Part shown: in pieces, positions 48,497-59,044 of the stretch
How the letters are laid out: the number at the start of each line of letters is the position of its first letter
Numbering within the stretch: the stretch's first letter is position 1
DNA from: Pseudomonadota bacterium
GTDB lineage: Bacteria > Pseudomonadota > Alphaproteobacteria > Reyranellales > Reyranellaceae
DNA: 64,000 nt
Direction: 5' to 3'
Assembly: GCA_018242505.1 (NCBI GenBank)
Contig: JAFEBU010000065.1
Coordinates: 1-64,000 of the forward strand
Program-made: the position numbers and the translations under genes
The notes under the pieces: model-generated
Told to the model about the DNA's origin: nothing
What the model saw: only the letters and a program-made list of their open reading frames with translations
The model's database searches: none

Positions 48497-48503
48497 GCGC
48501 GAC

Positions 48504-49409
48504 TCAGTTCACGCGGCCGCGCGCATTGTCGAAATCCCAGTCGAGCGCGAACCGCTCGCCCACCGCCTTCACATAGGCGGCGTGGGGCGGCGCGAAGTGG
48601 GCGGGCATCAGGAGCGCACCCTGCTCGGCGCAGTCGGCCAGCAGGGTGTGGCGGCTCTTGCGTGCGAGGTCGCGGTCCTCGCAGAAGCAGCTGTTCCATT
48701 TCCAGAGCGGCACCTGCACCGGATTGTGCAGGGCATCGCCCGCGAAGATCGCCCGCTTGCCCCGTGATTCGAGGTCGACGCGGATCTGCCCCGGCGTGTG
48801 GCCGGGCGCGGGCTTCAGCGTAAGGCAGCCGCACATGCCATGCTCGCCCGAGACGAACTCGGCCTTCTTCGCCTCGACGATCGGCAGCACCGAATCGTTG
48901 TAGGTGTTGATCTGGTAAGTCTCGGTGTCTGGCTTCCGCGCCATCGCCGCCCAGTGGTCGTGATCGGTGCGCGACATCACGTACTTCGCATTCGGGAAGG
49001 TCGGCACCCACGTGCCGTTCTCCAGTTGCGTGTTCCAGCCGACATGATCGACATGCAGATGCGTGCACATTACGAAATCGATCTGCTCGGGCTGCACGCC
49101 TGCCTCGCGCAGTCGATCAAGATACTTCGTATTCAGCATATCGAAGCGCGGCATGCCCGGGCGGGGCTTGTGATTGCCGCTGCAGGCGTCGACCAGGATC
49201 GTGTATTTGCCCGTGCGCAGCAGCCAGGAATGGATCGAGGTCACCAGCCGTCCGCTCTCTGGCTGGTAGTAGCCCGGCGCCAGCCAATGCTGCTGGGCCG
49301 CGAAGGTCTCGGCCTCGAACTCCGGGAAGAAGTCCTTGGCCGGAAATCCCGGCCCCATCTGCTCCTCGACGCGCGTGACCCGCACGTCTCCGATGTGGCG
49401 GTCCTGCAT
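48504..49409 (-). CDS. MBL-fold metallo-hydrolase
   Basis: A 301-residue metallo-beta-lactamase-fold hydrolase. The metal motif HLHVDH is at 117-122, and the second His, GHTPGQ, and Asp (AGDALHN) follow, completing the dinuclear site. The layout (ESGRLVTSIHSWLLRTG, GYYQPES) resembles lactonase/quorum-quenching-like or AHL-lactonase-like MBL members, but the substrate is open. It has no signal peptide. Confidence 0.87.
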   Translation of the reverse strand: MQDRHIGDVRVTRVEEQMGPGFPAKDFFPEFEAETFAAQQHWLAPGYYQPESGRLVTSIHSWLLRTGKYTILVDACSGNHKPRPGMPRFDMLNTKYLDRLREAGVQPEQIDFVMCTHLHVDHVGWNTQLENGTWVPTFPNAKYVMSRTDHDHWAAMARKPDTETYQINTYNDSVLPIVEAKKAEFVSGEHGMCGCLTLKPAPGHTPGQIRVDLESRGKRAIFAGDALHNPVQVPLWKWNSCFCEDRDLARKSRHTLLADCAEQGALLMPAHFAPPHAAYVKAVGERFALDWDFDNARGRVN

Positions 49410-49516
49410 TTGCTTCCTCCCTCGTCACCGACCCGCTACGTATATAGCAGAGGCGCCGACAGGAGCGCGAAAGCAACGTGCCTTTTCTTCCGGACCGCGA
49501 GCGGTCCGGAGGAGGA

Positions 49517-51304
<1,788 letters not shown>

Positions 51305-51314
51305 GGAGTCCTCC

Positions 51315-51752
51315 TCAGTCGCTCGCGGGATCGGCGCCACGCTTCTTCAGTTCGGCGGTCACGTGGGCTTCGACATCCTTGAATTCCTCGATATGGGCAT
51401 CGAGATCGCGACGACGGCGCTGCAGGTCGTCGATATGCAGCCGGCTGCGGCGCAGGAGCTCGCGCAGCTGCTGCACGCCGGTGCGATCGACCTGGTAGAG
51501 ATCCAGCAGCTCCTTGATCTCGCCGAGCGAGAAGCCCAACCGCTTGCCGCGCAGGATCCAGCCCAGCCGCGTGCGGTCGCCGGCGCTATAGAGCCGCGTC
51601 AGACCCTGGCGGCGCGGCTTGATCAGCCCCTCGTCCTCGTAGAAACGGATGGTGCGCGCCGTGATGCCGAACTCGCGCGCCAATTCGGCAATGCTATAGA
51701 TGCGCTGAGGGTCGCGCTGTGTCTGGGTAGATGCGGGAGCGACGACGGGCAT
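51315..51752 (-). CDS. MerR-family regulator of acyl-CoA metabolism
   Basis: A 145-residue MerR protein: the winged HTH (YSIAELAREFGITARTIRFYEDEGLIKP) is at ~19-46, followed by a long dimerisation helix. It has no C-terminal Cys or ligand domain, as in LiuR-type regulators of branched-chain amino-acid and acyl-CoA catabolism. It immediately precedes an acyl-CoA dehydrogenase. The promoter -10 ends only about 10 bases before the ATG, and no Shine-Dalgarno is seen, so the transcript may be leaderless. A second copy of its operator is at 63421-63442. Confidence 0.85.
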   Translation of the reverse strand: MPVVAPASTQTQRDPQRIYSIAELAREFGITARTIRFYEDEGLIKPRRQGLTRLYSAGDRTRLGWILRGKRLGFSLGEIKELLDLYQVDRTGVQQLRELLRRSRLHIDDLQRRRRDLDAHIEEFKDVEAHVTAELKKRGADPASD

Positions 51753-51761
51753 GACGGAGCT

Positions 51762-51791
51762 GTCATAGTTGACGTTTACGTAAACGTCAAC
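51762..51791 (-). promoter_or_regulatory. merR promoter with a 24-bp perfect palindromic operator
   Basis: The palindrome is 51768-51791: arms GTTGACGTTTAC and GTAAACGTCAAC, with no spacer. On the minus strand -35 TTGACG (51785-51790), 17-base spacer, -10 TATGAC (51762-51767): the operator fills the spacer. A near-copy is at 63421-63442, in another acyl-metabolism gene pair. Confidence 0.7.
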
Positions 51792-51893
51792 CGAGATACT
51801 CCCGAACCGACCATTTTCGGCGCCCCTGGGCCCGAGCGGTATCCTATTACCCCAAGAGAGGGTGTGGCGAGAAATGAGAAAATCGGCCCCAAA

Positions 51894-51910
51894 TGCCGAT
51901 GCCATCGGCA
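51894..51910. repeat. Inverted repeat TGCCGAT-gcc-ATCGGCA
   Basis: 7-bp arms and a 3-base centre, in the 261-base gap between merR and the carbonic-anhydrase-like gene. It is not followed by a T-run. Role unknown; it could be another regulator's site or a weak hairpin. Confidence 0.35.
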
Positions 51911-52013
51911 TCGAAGGCTTCTCACCTTGCTGAGAAATTTGCGAAAAACCAGGCTTAAGGTGATACGTCCTCCTGGCGGCCCCGCCCCTCCCTGTTTCAT
52001 GCGAGAAGATGCA

Positions 52014-52538
52014 ATGGCGATCTATCAACTCAACGACCGCAAGCCGGTCATCCCGGCTTCCTGCTACATCGCCGAGGAGGCAGTCATCATCGGCGACGTC
52101 ATCCTCGGCGAACGGGTGAACATCTGGTTCGGCGCGGTGCTGCGTGGCGACAACGAACCCATCGTGATCGGGGAAGGCAGCAACATCCAGGAGAACTGCG
52201 TGCTGCACACCGATCCCGGTGCGCCGCTCACCATCGGCAAGAACGTGACGATCGGCCATCAGGTGATGCTGCATGGCTGCACGGTCGGCGACGGCTCGCT
52301 GATCGGCATCCAGGCCGTGGTGCTGAACAGGTCGGTGATCGGCAAGGATTGCCTGGTCGGCGCCGGCGCCGTCGTGACCGAGGGCAAGAGCTTCCCCGAC
52401 CGCTCGGTGATCTTCGGCTCGCCGGCGAAGGTGGCGCGCGAACTCAATGAGGAGAACGCGGTGCGCCTTGCGATGAGCGCAGAGAGCTACGTGAAGCGTG
52501 GCCAGAACTACAAGGCGAACCTCAAGCGGATCGGCTGA
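52014..52538 (+). CDS. Gamma-carbonic-anhydrase-like protein (left-handed beta-helix)
   Basis: A 174-residue hexapeptide-repeat protein. The three putative zinc His are H65 (VLHTD), H82 and H87 (IGHQVMLHG), the positions of gamma-carbonic anhydrases such as Cam and YrdA. Many bacterial members are weak or inactive as CA. A divergent neighbour is the merR gene. ATG 52014 is used; an in-frame ATG 15 bases upstream is possible. Confidence 0.9.
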   Translation: MAIYQLNDRKPVIPASCYIAEEAVIIGDVILGERVNIWFGAVLRGDNEPIVIGEGSNIQENCVLHTDPGAPLTIGKNVTIGHQVMLHGCTVGDGSLIGIQAVVLNRSVIGKDCLVGAGAVVTEGKSFPDRSVIFGSPAKVARELNEENAVRLAMSAESYVKRGQNYKANLKRIG

Positions 52539-52560
52539 TGAGCGCTCGGGGCGCGCGCCA

Positions 52561-53298
52561 GTGATCACTGCTCTCGATCATATCGTCTTGCGTGCTTCGT
52601 TCTTGTCGGGCGCGGTCGGCGCCTACGAGACGCTGTTCGACCGTCGGGCACAGGACAGTTGCTTTCGACTGGGCAATGTCGGTCTTGCGATCGAGGACGA
52701 ACCTGCAACGGCGCATCTGTCGGCCCTGGTATTCGCAACCGGCTCGCTCGAAAAGGCAGGCCGTCTGCTCGAGCGACGTGCCGTGCCGGGCAATCGCGAG
52801 AGCGGGAAGCTGGTACTGGCACTGGACGCGACGCATCGGGTGCCGATCACGCTGGTCGAGCGCAGCGACGCTCCTCCGCCATCGCCGCTTTCCGGCGCCG
52901 ACGACGCGGCCTCGATCGCCGCACTGGATCACATCGTGATCCGCTCACCCAATCCGGAGCGCGCTGTGGCCTTCTACGGCGGGCGGTTGGGTCTCGACCT
53001 GAGGCTCGACCGCAGCAACCCGAAATGGGGCGCACGTCTCTTGTTCTTCCGTTGCGGCGATCTGGTCGTCGAGATCGCGCACGACCTGGGCAAGGGTATA
53101 TCGGATGGACCGGATCAACTTTGGGGCCTGAGCTGGCGCACGCCGGACATCGCGCGCTGCCACGCGCGTTTGAAGAAGGCCGGCGTCGAGATTTCGGCGT
53201 TGCGCGACGGCCGACGGCCGGGCACGCAGGTTTTCACGGTGCACAGTCACACGGCAAACGTGCCGACGATCGTTATCGGCGGCCTCGGACGATGGTAA
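52561..53298 (+). CDS. Tandem VOC (glyoxalase-like) protein
   Basis: A 245-residue protein with two vicinal-oxygen-chelate modules; each starts with ALDHIV(L/I)R (residues ~4 and ~121), which marks an internal duplication. VOC proteins include glyoxalase, dioxygenases and antibiotic-binding proteins; the first metal His is in each LDH. Start GTG 52561 follows the carbonic-anhydrase gene by 22 bases. It overlaps the next gene by 7 bases. Confidence 0.78.
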   Translation: MITALDHIVLRASFLSGAVGAYETLFDRRAQDSCFRLGNVGLAIEDEPATAHLSALVFATGSLEKAGRLLERRAVPGNRESGKLVLALDATHRVPITLVERSDAPPPSPLSGADDAASIAALDHIVIRSPNPERAVAFYGGRLGLDLRLDRSNPKWGARLLFFRCGDLVVEIAHDLGKGISDGPDQLWGLSWRTPDIARCHARLKKAGVEISALRDGRRPGTQVFTVHSHTANVPTIVIGGLGRW

Positions 53299-54062
53299 GC
53301 AGGAACATGCGCCACCTTCTTGTCCCACTCCTGCTTGCGCTCGCCGCTGCGGCCTGTGCACCACGTCAGCCGCAATCCAAGTCGCCCGTCGCGCTGGCAC
53401 CGCTCGGTCCCTGCCCCGCCCTTTCCTGGAGACCCGAAGCGCCACCGCCGACGGCCAGCAAGAAGACATCGATGGTGCTGCTCGCAGTGGCCGAATGGTT
53501 CCGATTCGGCCGCCAGACCCTTGCCTTCCCCAAGGACGGGCCCGCGCGCGTGGAGCGTTTGGGAGTCCAGGAAGGCGATGCCTTCGCGTCCAAGCGCGTG
53601 CACGACTATTGGGAAAGCGTGGGGCGCCCCAATCTCAGCGGCGACAATCACGACGTCCCCTGGTCCGCCGCCTTCATCTCCTGGGACATCGAAAGCGCCG
53701 GTGTGCCGCGCGACCAGTTTTGCCCCGATGCGCGCCACACGATCTATGTCGAGCGCATGGTCGATCGCGCGCGTCGGCCCGGCGCCGCCTTCATTCCGCG
53801 CCGGCTCGATGAGCGCAAGCCGCAGGTCGGCGATCTGATCTGCGCTTCGCGCGCCGGCGGCACGACGACGCTCGACCATCTCGACCGCGGCCCGGGCCAT
53901 TGCGACATTGTCGTGGACGTGCGGCCGGGCGAGGTGCAGGCGATCGGCGGCAATGTGCATGACTCGGTCAGCCGCAGCGTCTTTCCACTGGACGCGTCGG
54001 GATTTTTGACGCCCATATCCGACCGCCCCTTCTTCACCGTCATCGAGAACAGACTGCCCTAG
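53292..54062 (+). CDS. DUF2272 lipoprotein
   Basis: A 256-residue protein with a lipoprotein signal (lipobox AAAC, C22). Conserved family segments: AVAEWFRFG (66-73), PWSAAFISW (123-131), VGDLICAS (179-186), GHCDIVVDV (202-210), AIGGNV (217-222). The order Ser-helix then GH-strand recalls NlpC/P60 or CHAP amidases with Ser in place of Cys (inference). The starts at 53292 and 53307 are both possible. A second DUF2272 gene lies on the other side of the GMC gene, convergent. Confidence 0.82.
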   Translation: MVSRNMRHLLVPLLLALAAAACAPRQPQSKSPVALAPLGPCPALSWRPEAPPPTASKKTSMVLLAVAEWFRFGRQTLAFPKDGPARVERLGVQEGDAFASKRVHDYWESVGRPNLSGDNHDVPWSAAFISWDIESAGVPRDQFCPDARHTIYVERMVDRARRPGAAFIPRRLDERKPQVGDLICASRAGGTTTLDHLDRGPGHCDIVVDVRPGEVQAIGGNVHDSVSRSVFPLDASGFLTPISDRPFFTVIENRLP

Positions 54063-54073
54063 GAACAACGACC

Positions 54074-55663
54074 ATGTCTTGGCCGTATGACTACATCATC
54101 ATCGGCGCCGGATCGGCCGGCAGCACGATCGCCAACCGCTTGGCCGAGGATTACACGTTGCGGATCCTGATCCTCGAGGCGGGACCGCAGGACACCTCGT
54201 TCATGCTCCGGATGCCGGCGGGCTTCGCAAGCCTCGGCGAGGAGTCGCCCTACAACTGGCGCTATGAGACAGTGCCGCAGAAACATTGCAACGACCGCCG
54301 CATGTACTGGCCGCGCGGCAAGACGTTGGGCGGCTCGTCGTCGATCAACGCCATGCTCTATGTGCGCGGCAATGCCTGGGACTACGATCATTGGCGCCAG
54401 CTCGGCAACCAGGGCTGGAGCTACAACGATGTGCTGCCCTTCTTCAAGAAGGCGGAGAACAACGAGCGCGGCGGCGACGACTTCCACGGATCGGGCGGCC
54501 CGCTGAACGTCGCCGACCAGGCCGATCCGGCCAGGATCAACGAAGCATTCCTTACGGCCTGCGAGCAGGCTGGCCACAAGCGCGTGCGGGACTTCAACGG
54601 TGCCGACCAGGAAGGCGTCGGCTACTACCAGGTGACACAGAAGAACCAACAACGCTGGAGCACCGCATCGGCCTATCTGCGGCCGGCAGTGGAGCGCAAC
54701 AAGAACAACGTCCATGTCATCTCGGGCGCATTGGTGGAGCGCATCATCCTCGACCAGAACAAGGCGATGGGCGTACGCTACCATTGCAATGGGCAAGACG
54801 AAGTCGCCCGCTGCAGCCGCGAGATCATCCTCTGTGGCGGCGCGGTGAACTCGCCCCAGCTCCTGATGCTGTCGGGCATCGGGCCAGCCGATCACTTGAA
54901 CTCGGTCGGCATTCGCCCGCTGTTCGACATCCCGGGCGTCGGCGGCAACCTGCAGGACCATCTCGACGCGGCGATCCTGCAGTTTTGCAAGACGAAGGAC
55001 ACCTACGATACGGCCAACAAGCTGGTGTCGCTCTACCGGTACTGGAAGCACAAGAAGGGGCCCGGCACCTCGCCGATCGCCGAATCAGGCGGCTTCCTCA
55101 GCACCCGCGAGGGCCTGTCGGCGCCGGACATCCAGCTTCACTTCCTGCCGGTGCTGGTGGTCGATCACGGCCGCACCAAAATGAAGCGCAACGGCTACAG
55201 CCTGCACGTCTGCGCGCTCCGGCCCGAGAGCAAGGGCACGATCCGGCTGGCCAGCAAGGATCCCCGGCAGCATCCGCTGATCGACGCCAACTATCTCGCC
55301 GAACGCAAGGACCTCGACACGCTGATCGCCGGCGTGAAGATGGGCCGCGAGATCTTTGCCCAATCCGGCCTCGATCCCTATCGCGCCGACGAGTTCCAAC
55401 CCGGCGCCGCGAAGAGCGACGCCGAGATCGAGCAGTGGATCCGCGCCAAGTGCGAGACGATCTACCACCCGGTCGGCACCTGCAAGATGGGCCCGGACAA
55501 CGATCCCACGGCAGTGGTCGACCACGAGTGTCGAGTGCGCGGCCTTGAGGGCCTGCGTGTCGTCGATGCTTCGGTGATGCCGACGCTGGTCGGCGGCAAC
55601 ACCAACGCGCCCACGATCATGATCGCCGAACGCGTGGCGAGCTACATGCAGGGCAAGGGATAA
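54074..55663 (+). CDS. GMC-family FAD oxidoreductase (choline dehydrogenase-like)
   Basis: A 529-residue FAD alcohol oxidase/dehydrogenase. The FAD motif GAGSAGS is near 12-18; GGSSSINAMLYVRG is GMC signature 1, and SPQLLMLSGIGP is signature 2. The active-site His is in YHPVGTCKMG and the Asn in GGNTNAPT. It oxidises an alcohol; choline, other alcohols and aryl alcohols are all candidates. It lies 11 bases after the first DUF2272 gene and converges with the second. Confidence 0.92.
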   Translation: MSWPYDYIIIGAGSAGSTIANRLAEDYTLRILILEAGPQDTSFMLRMPAGFASLGEESPYNWRYETVPQKHCNDRRMYWPRGKTLGGSSSINAMLYVRGNAWDYDHWRQLGNQGWSYNDVLPFFKKAENNERGGDDFHGSGGPLNVADQADPARINEAFLTACEQAGHKRVRDFNGADQEGVGYYQVTQKNQQRWSTASAYLRPAVERNKNNVHVISGALVERIILDQNKAMGVRYHCNGQDEVARCSREIILCGGAVNSPQLLMLSGIGPADHLNSVGIRPLFDIPGVGGNLQDHLDAAILQFCKTKDTYDTANKLVSLYRYWKHKKGPGTSPIAESGGFLSTREGLSAPDIQLHFLPVLVVDHGRTKMKRNGYSLHVCALRPESKGTIRLASKDPRQHPLIDANYLAERKDLDTLIAGVKMGREIFAQSGLDPYRADEFQPGAAKSDAEIEQWIRAKCETIYHPVGTCKMGPDNDPTAVVDHECRVRGLEGLRVVDASVMPTLVGGNTNAPTIMIAERVASYMQGKG

Positions 55664-55685
55664 AAGCGGACGCAGAAAGCCGCTA

Positions 55686-56477
55686 CTACGTCGCGCGGTT
55701 CTCGACGACCATCATCCAGAGCTTGCCGGGCGTCGGCGCGAGGCGGCCGCGCCCATCGGTCGGGTAGAGGCTCATGGAGACGCTGCTCTTCACGTTGCCG
55801 CCGACCGCCTGGATGTAGCCGCCGCGCACATCGGTCACGACATCGCAGTGGCTTGCCGTGCTGTCGATGCGTCGGCGTGCCATTGCAGGGCTGGCATAGC
55901 GCCAGTTCGCCCCCGCCGTGCCGTTGCAGACGAGATCGCCCGGCTTGGGTGCGTACTCGTTGGGCGCATGCAGGACAAAGGCGGTGCTGTGGGTACGGGC
56001 CTGGCGATCGTAGAGCGTCGCCAGGTACTGGCCATGGCGGCCAGCCAGCGGAAAGCTGCTGGCGCCCGACTGTCTCATGACCCAGGAGACGAAGGCGCCG
56101 GACCACGGCCGACCACGGGTGTTGCCGTCCCATTCAGGATGGCCGCAACTGCTCCAATAGTCACCGACGCGACTTGAGAGCGGCTCGCTATGTTGGTTGA
56201 GGCCGGCCCGATTGACATAGCCGCCGACATGGCCGCCATAGACGACCGTTGAGCGTCCGAAACGAGTCCATTCCTGCCAGGCAACGAGCGCCGTGCGATT
56301 GGTGGGAGGCGAATCTGCGTAACCGTATCCGCCACTGCGGCCGCCGCCGGCACAGCCAGCGAGCGTGAGCGCGATCAGAAGGATCGCTGGCAGCCACTTG
56401 CCGATCGAACAGGAGGAGGGAAGATCGGTCGGCTGCCAGCAAACACGAACATCGCCGGAGGGGAGGCGCAAATTCAT
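55686..56477 (-). CDS. DUF2272 lipoprotein, second copy
   Basis: A 263-residue lipoprotein (lipobox LAGC, C42) of the same family as 53292-54062: WQEWTRFG (67-74), PWSGAFVSW (124-132), PGDLVCNG (179-186), SHCDVVTDV (209-217), AVGGNV (224-229). It is more divergent than a recent tandem copy would be. The n-region before the hydrophobic core is long (~24 residues), so a later start is possible, but no ATG, GTG or TTG is in a good place. Confidence 0.82.
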   Translation of the reverse strand: MNLRLPSGDVRVCWQPTDLPSSCSIGKWLPAILLIALTLAGCAGGGRSGGYGYADSPPTNRTALVAWQEWTRFGRSTVVYGGHVGGYVNRAGLNQHSEPLSSRVGDYWSSCGHPEWDGNTRGRPWSGAFVSWVMRQSGASSFPLAGRHGQYLATLYDRQARTHSTAFVLHAPNEYAPKPGDLVCNGTAGANWRYASPAMARRRIDSTASHCDVVTDVRGGYIQAVGGNVKSSVSMSLYPTDGRGRLAPTPGKLWMMVVENRAT

Positions 56478-56547
56478 GTACCACTTGCAGTTTATAATCT
56501 AGTGGGCTGTTTTTATTATCTTAAAATAGTAGCACAAGCGATAACCA

Positions 56548-57297
56548 ATGTCATCCACAGCCGACCTCGCCCGGGTTCGCGCCCTCGAGGCCCGATCATT
56601 CCGCGCCTGGCCCGCGCTGGAGACCCGGACGACGGCCGGCTGGCTCCAGCGCCTCTCCGAGGGCTATACGAAAAGAGCCAATTCTATCAATGCATTAGAG
56701 CCAGATGCCCTCTTCACATCTGACCTCAAAAAAATACTGGAGCGCCCCTATCGGGAAAGCGGGCTACCGCCGATCTGGCGCCTGACGCCATTGGCGCCCC
56801 CGGAGGCTGATACCGCCTTGGCCAAGCTCGGCTATCGGCGGATCGATGAAAGCTTGGTCCAGGTCGCTCCTCTCGGCCGGGACTTCTCCGCCGACCCGGA
56901 CGTGATCGTTGCGGTGGCGCCTTCTCCCGCCTGGCTCGATCGATTCGCAGAGCTGAGCCCGGTGGCGCCGAAGCATCATGAAACGATGCGGCGCATGCTG
57001 GGCGCGATCGTGCAGCCGGTCGGCTTTGCCGAAATAAGGCACGATGGCCGTCCGGTTGCCTTCGCGCTCGGTGTGGTCGAGGGCGACCATGTCGGCCTGT
57101 TCGATGTGCTGGTGGTCCCGGAGGCGCGGCGGCAGGGGCTGGCGCGACGGCTCACGCAAAGCATCGGCGCCTGGGGTCGCACACGCGGCGCACGCTTCGC
57201 CTATCTGCAGGTCGTCGCGACCAATTCGGCGGCGCTGCCGCTCTATGCCGCGCTCGGCTTCGAGACCGTCTACTCCTACGCCTATCGTGTGCCATAG
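56548..57297 (+). CDS. GNAT-family N-acetyltransferase
   Basis: A 249-residue protein whose C-terminal ~120 residues are a GNAT domain, with the acetyl-CoA motif VVPEARRQGLARRLTQ near 190-205 and LYAALGFETV near 232-241. The N-terminal half is a degenerate GNAT-like repeat. The substrate is unknown. Upstream, 56478-56547 is AT-rich, holding the divergent promoters. It precedes the acyl-CoA ligase by 18 bases. Confidence 0.85.
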   Translation: MSSTADLARVRALEARSFRAWPALETRTTAGWLQRLSEGYTKRANSINALEPDALFTSDLKKILERPYRESGLPPIWRLTPLAPPEADTALAKLGYRRIDESLVQVAPLGRDFSADPDVIVAVAPSPAWLDRFAELSPVAPKHHETMRRMLGAIVQPVGFAEIRHDGRPVAFALGVVEGDHVGLFDVLVVPEARRQGLARRLTQSIGAWGRTRGARFAYLQVVATNSAALPLYAALGFETVYSYAYRVP

Positions 57298-57315
57298 TCC
57301 GTTCCGGGAGGAACG

Positions 57316-59043
57316 ATGAACATGGCGCAATATCCTTGGGTGAAGAGCTACCCGTCCGGCGTGACGTGGGAACTCGAGCTCCCGGCCAAGACGATCCATC
57401 GGATCTTCGAGGAAAGCTGTGCGCAGTACGCCGACCGGCCTTTCACCGACTTCCTCGACAAGGTGATGAGCTTCCGAGACTACAAGGAAGCATCGGACCG
57501 CGCCGCGGCCGGCTTCCAGAAGCTCGGCGTGAAGCCCGGCGTCAATGTCGGACTCTACCTGCCCAATACGCCCCACTATCTGATCGCCTTCTTCGGCATC
57601 CTGAAGGCAGGAGGCCGAGTGGTGAACTACAGCCCGCTCGACGCCGCGCGGGAGCTCGAGTTCAAGATCGGCGATTCGGAAACCGACATCCTGGTCACGC
57701 TCGATGTCGCAGCACTCTATCCGAAGATGGCCGCCATGCGCGGCAAGACACGGCTCAAGAAATTGATCGTAGGCTCGATCGCCGACTACCTGCCGTTCCC
57801 CAAGAACTGGCTCTATCCGATCGCCAAGAAAAAGGAGATCTCGTCCTGGCCGCGCGACGACTGGCACATGTCCTTCAAGGACCTGCTGGCCAACGACGGC
57901 AAATACACCGCCTATCCGGCTCCGCAGAACCTCTGGGACGAGGTGGCGCTGCTGCAATATACCGGCGGCACGACCGGGCTGCCGAAAGCGGCCATGCTGA
58001 CACATGGCTGCGTCGTTGCGGCGATGACGCAGGGCGAGGCCTGGACCACGCCCTACACCATGCCCGGCACCGAGAAGGTGGTGTGTGTGCTGCCGCTGTT
58101 CCATATCTACGCGCTCTCGGGAATCATGTTGGGCGCCGTGCGCAACGGCAACCAGCTCATCCTCTATCCGCGCCCCGATATCGATCAGATCGTCGCCGAC
58201 CTCACACGCAAGAAGCCGACCTTCCTGCCCGGCGTACCGACGCTCTTCACCGCCATCAACAAGCATCCCAAGGCACAAGGCCTCGACCTGAAATCGCTCA
58301 AGATCTGCATGTCGGGCGGCGCGCCGCTACCGACCGAGGTGCAACAGAGCTTCGAGAAGCTCACCGGCGCCACGCTGATCGAAGGCTATGGGCTCACCGA
58401 GACTTCGCCCACCGGCGCGATCTGCCCGATCGACAGGGCCGTGCGCCGTGCCGGCTCCTGCGGCGTGCCGATGCCCGGCACGATCATCGAGATCCGCGAC
58501 ATGGAGGCTCCCGACCGCACGCTCCCGCCTGGCAAGGACCATGTCGGCGAGGTCTGCATCGTCGGCCCGCAGATCATGAAGGGCTACTGGAAGAAACCGG
58601 AAGAGACGGCGAAGGTCCTGTTCGATCACCCGGACAGCAAGTGGAAGGGCCTGCGCACCGGCGACATGGGCTACATGGATGCCGATGGTTGGCTCTATCT
58701 CGTCGACCGCTCGAAGGACCTGATCATCTCGTCGGGCTACAACGTCTATCCGCGCATGATCGAGGAAGCGGTCTATGAGCATCCTGCCGTGGACGAGTGC
58801 ATCGTGATCGGCATTCCCGATCCCTACCGGCAGGAGGCGCCGAAGGTGTTCGTGAAGCTGAAGCCCGGCGCCTCGCTCACCTTCGACGAGCTGAAGCGCC
58901 ATCTCGAAGGCAAGATCGGCAAGCACGAGATGCCGGTCGCGCTGGAGATCCGGCCCGAATTGCCCAAGACCCCGGTGGGCAAGCTCTCCAAGAAAGAGCT
59001 AAAGGAAGAGGAGCGGGCCAAGGCGCAAGCGAAAGCCGCATAG
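57316..59043 (+). CDS. Long-chain fatty-acid-CoA ligase (AMP-binding)
   Basis: A 575-residue adenylate-forming enzyme: ATP + acid + CoA gives acyl-CoA. The P-loop-like motif YTGGTTGLPK is near 215-224, GYGLTETSP near 358-366, and TGDMGYMDADGWLYLVDRSKDLI near 452-474; the C-terminal Lys is in TPVGKLSKKEL. The N-terminus and length suit medium/long-chain FadD types. It is followed after one base by a Tat-lipoprotein gene and then a ggt-family gene. Confidence 0.93.
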   Translation: MNMAQYPWVKSYPSGVTWELELPAKTIHRIFEESCAQYADRPFTDFLDKVMSFRDYKEASDRAAAGFQKLGVKPGVNVGLYLPNTPHYLIAFFGILKAGGRVVNYSPLDAARELEFKIGDSETDILVTLDVAALYPKMAAMRGKTRLKKLIVGSIADYLPFPKNWLYPIAKKKEISSWPRDDWHMSFKDLLANDGKYTAYPAPQNLWDEVALLQYTGGTTGLPKAAMLTHGCVVAAMTQGEAWTTPYTMPGTEKVVCVLPLFHIYALSGIMLGAVRNGNQLILYPRPDIDQIVADLTRKKPTFLPGVPTLFTAINKHPKAQGLDLKSLKICMSGGAPLPTEVQQSFEKLTGATLIEGYGLTETSPTGAICPIDRAVRRAGSCGVPMPGTIIEIRDMEAPDRTLPPGKDHVGEVCIVGPQIMKGYWKKPEETAKVLFDHPDSKWKGLRTGDMGYMDADGWLYLVDRSKDLIISSGYNVYPRMIEEAVYEHPAVDECIVIGIPDPYRQEAPKVFVKLKPGASLTFDELKRHLEGKIGKHEMPVALEIRPELPKTPVGKLSKKELKEEERAKAQAKAA

Positions 59044-59044
59044 G

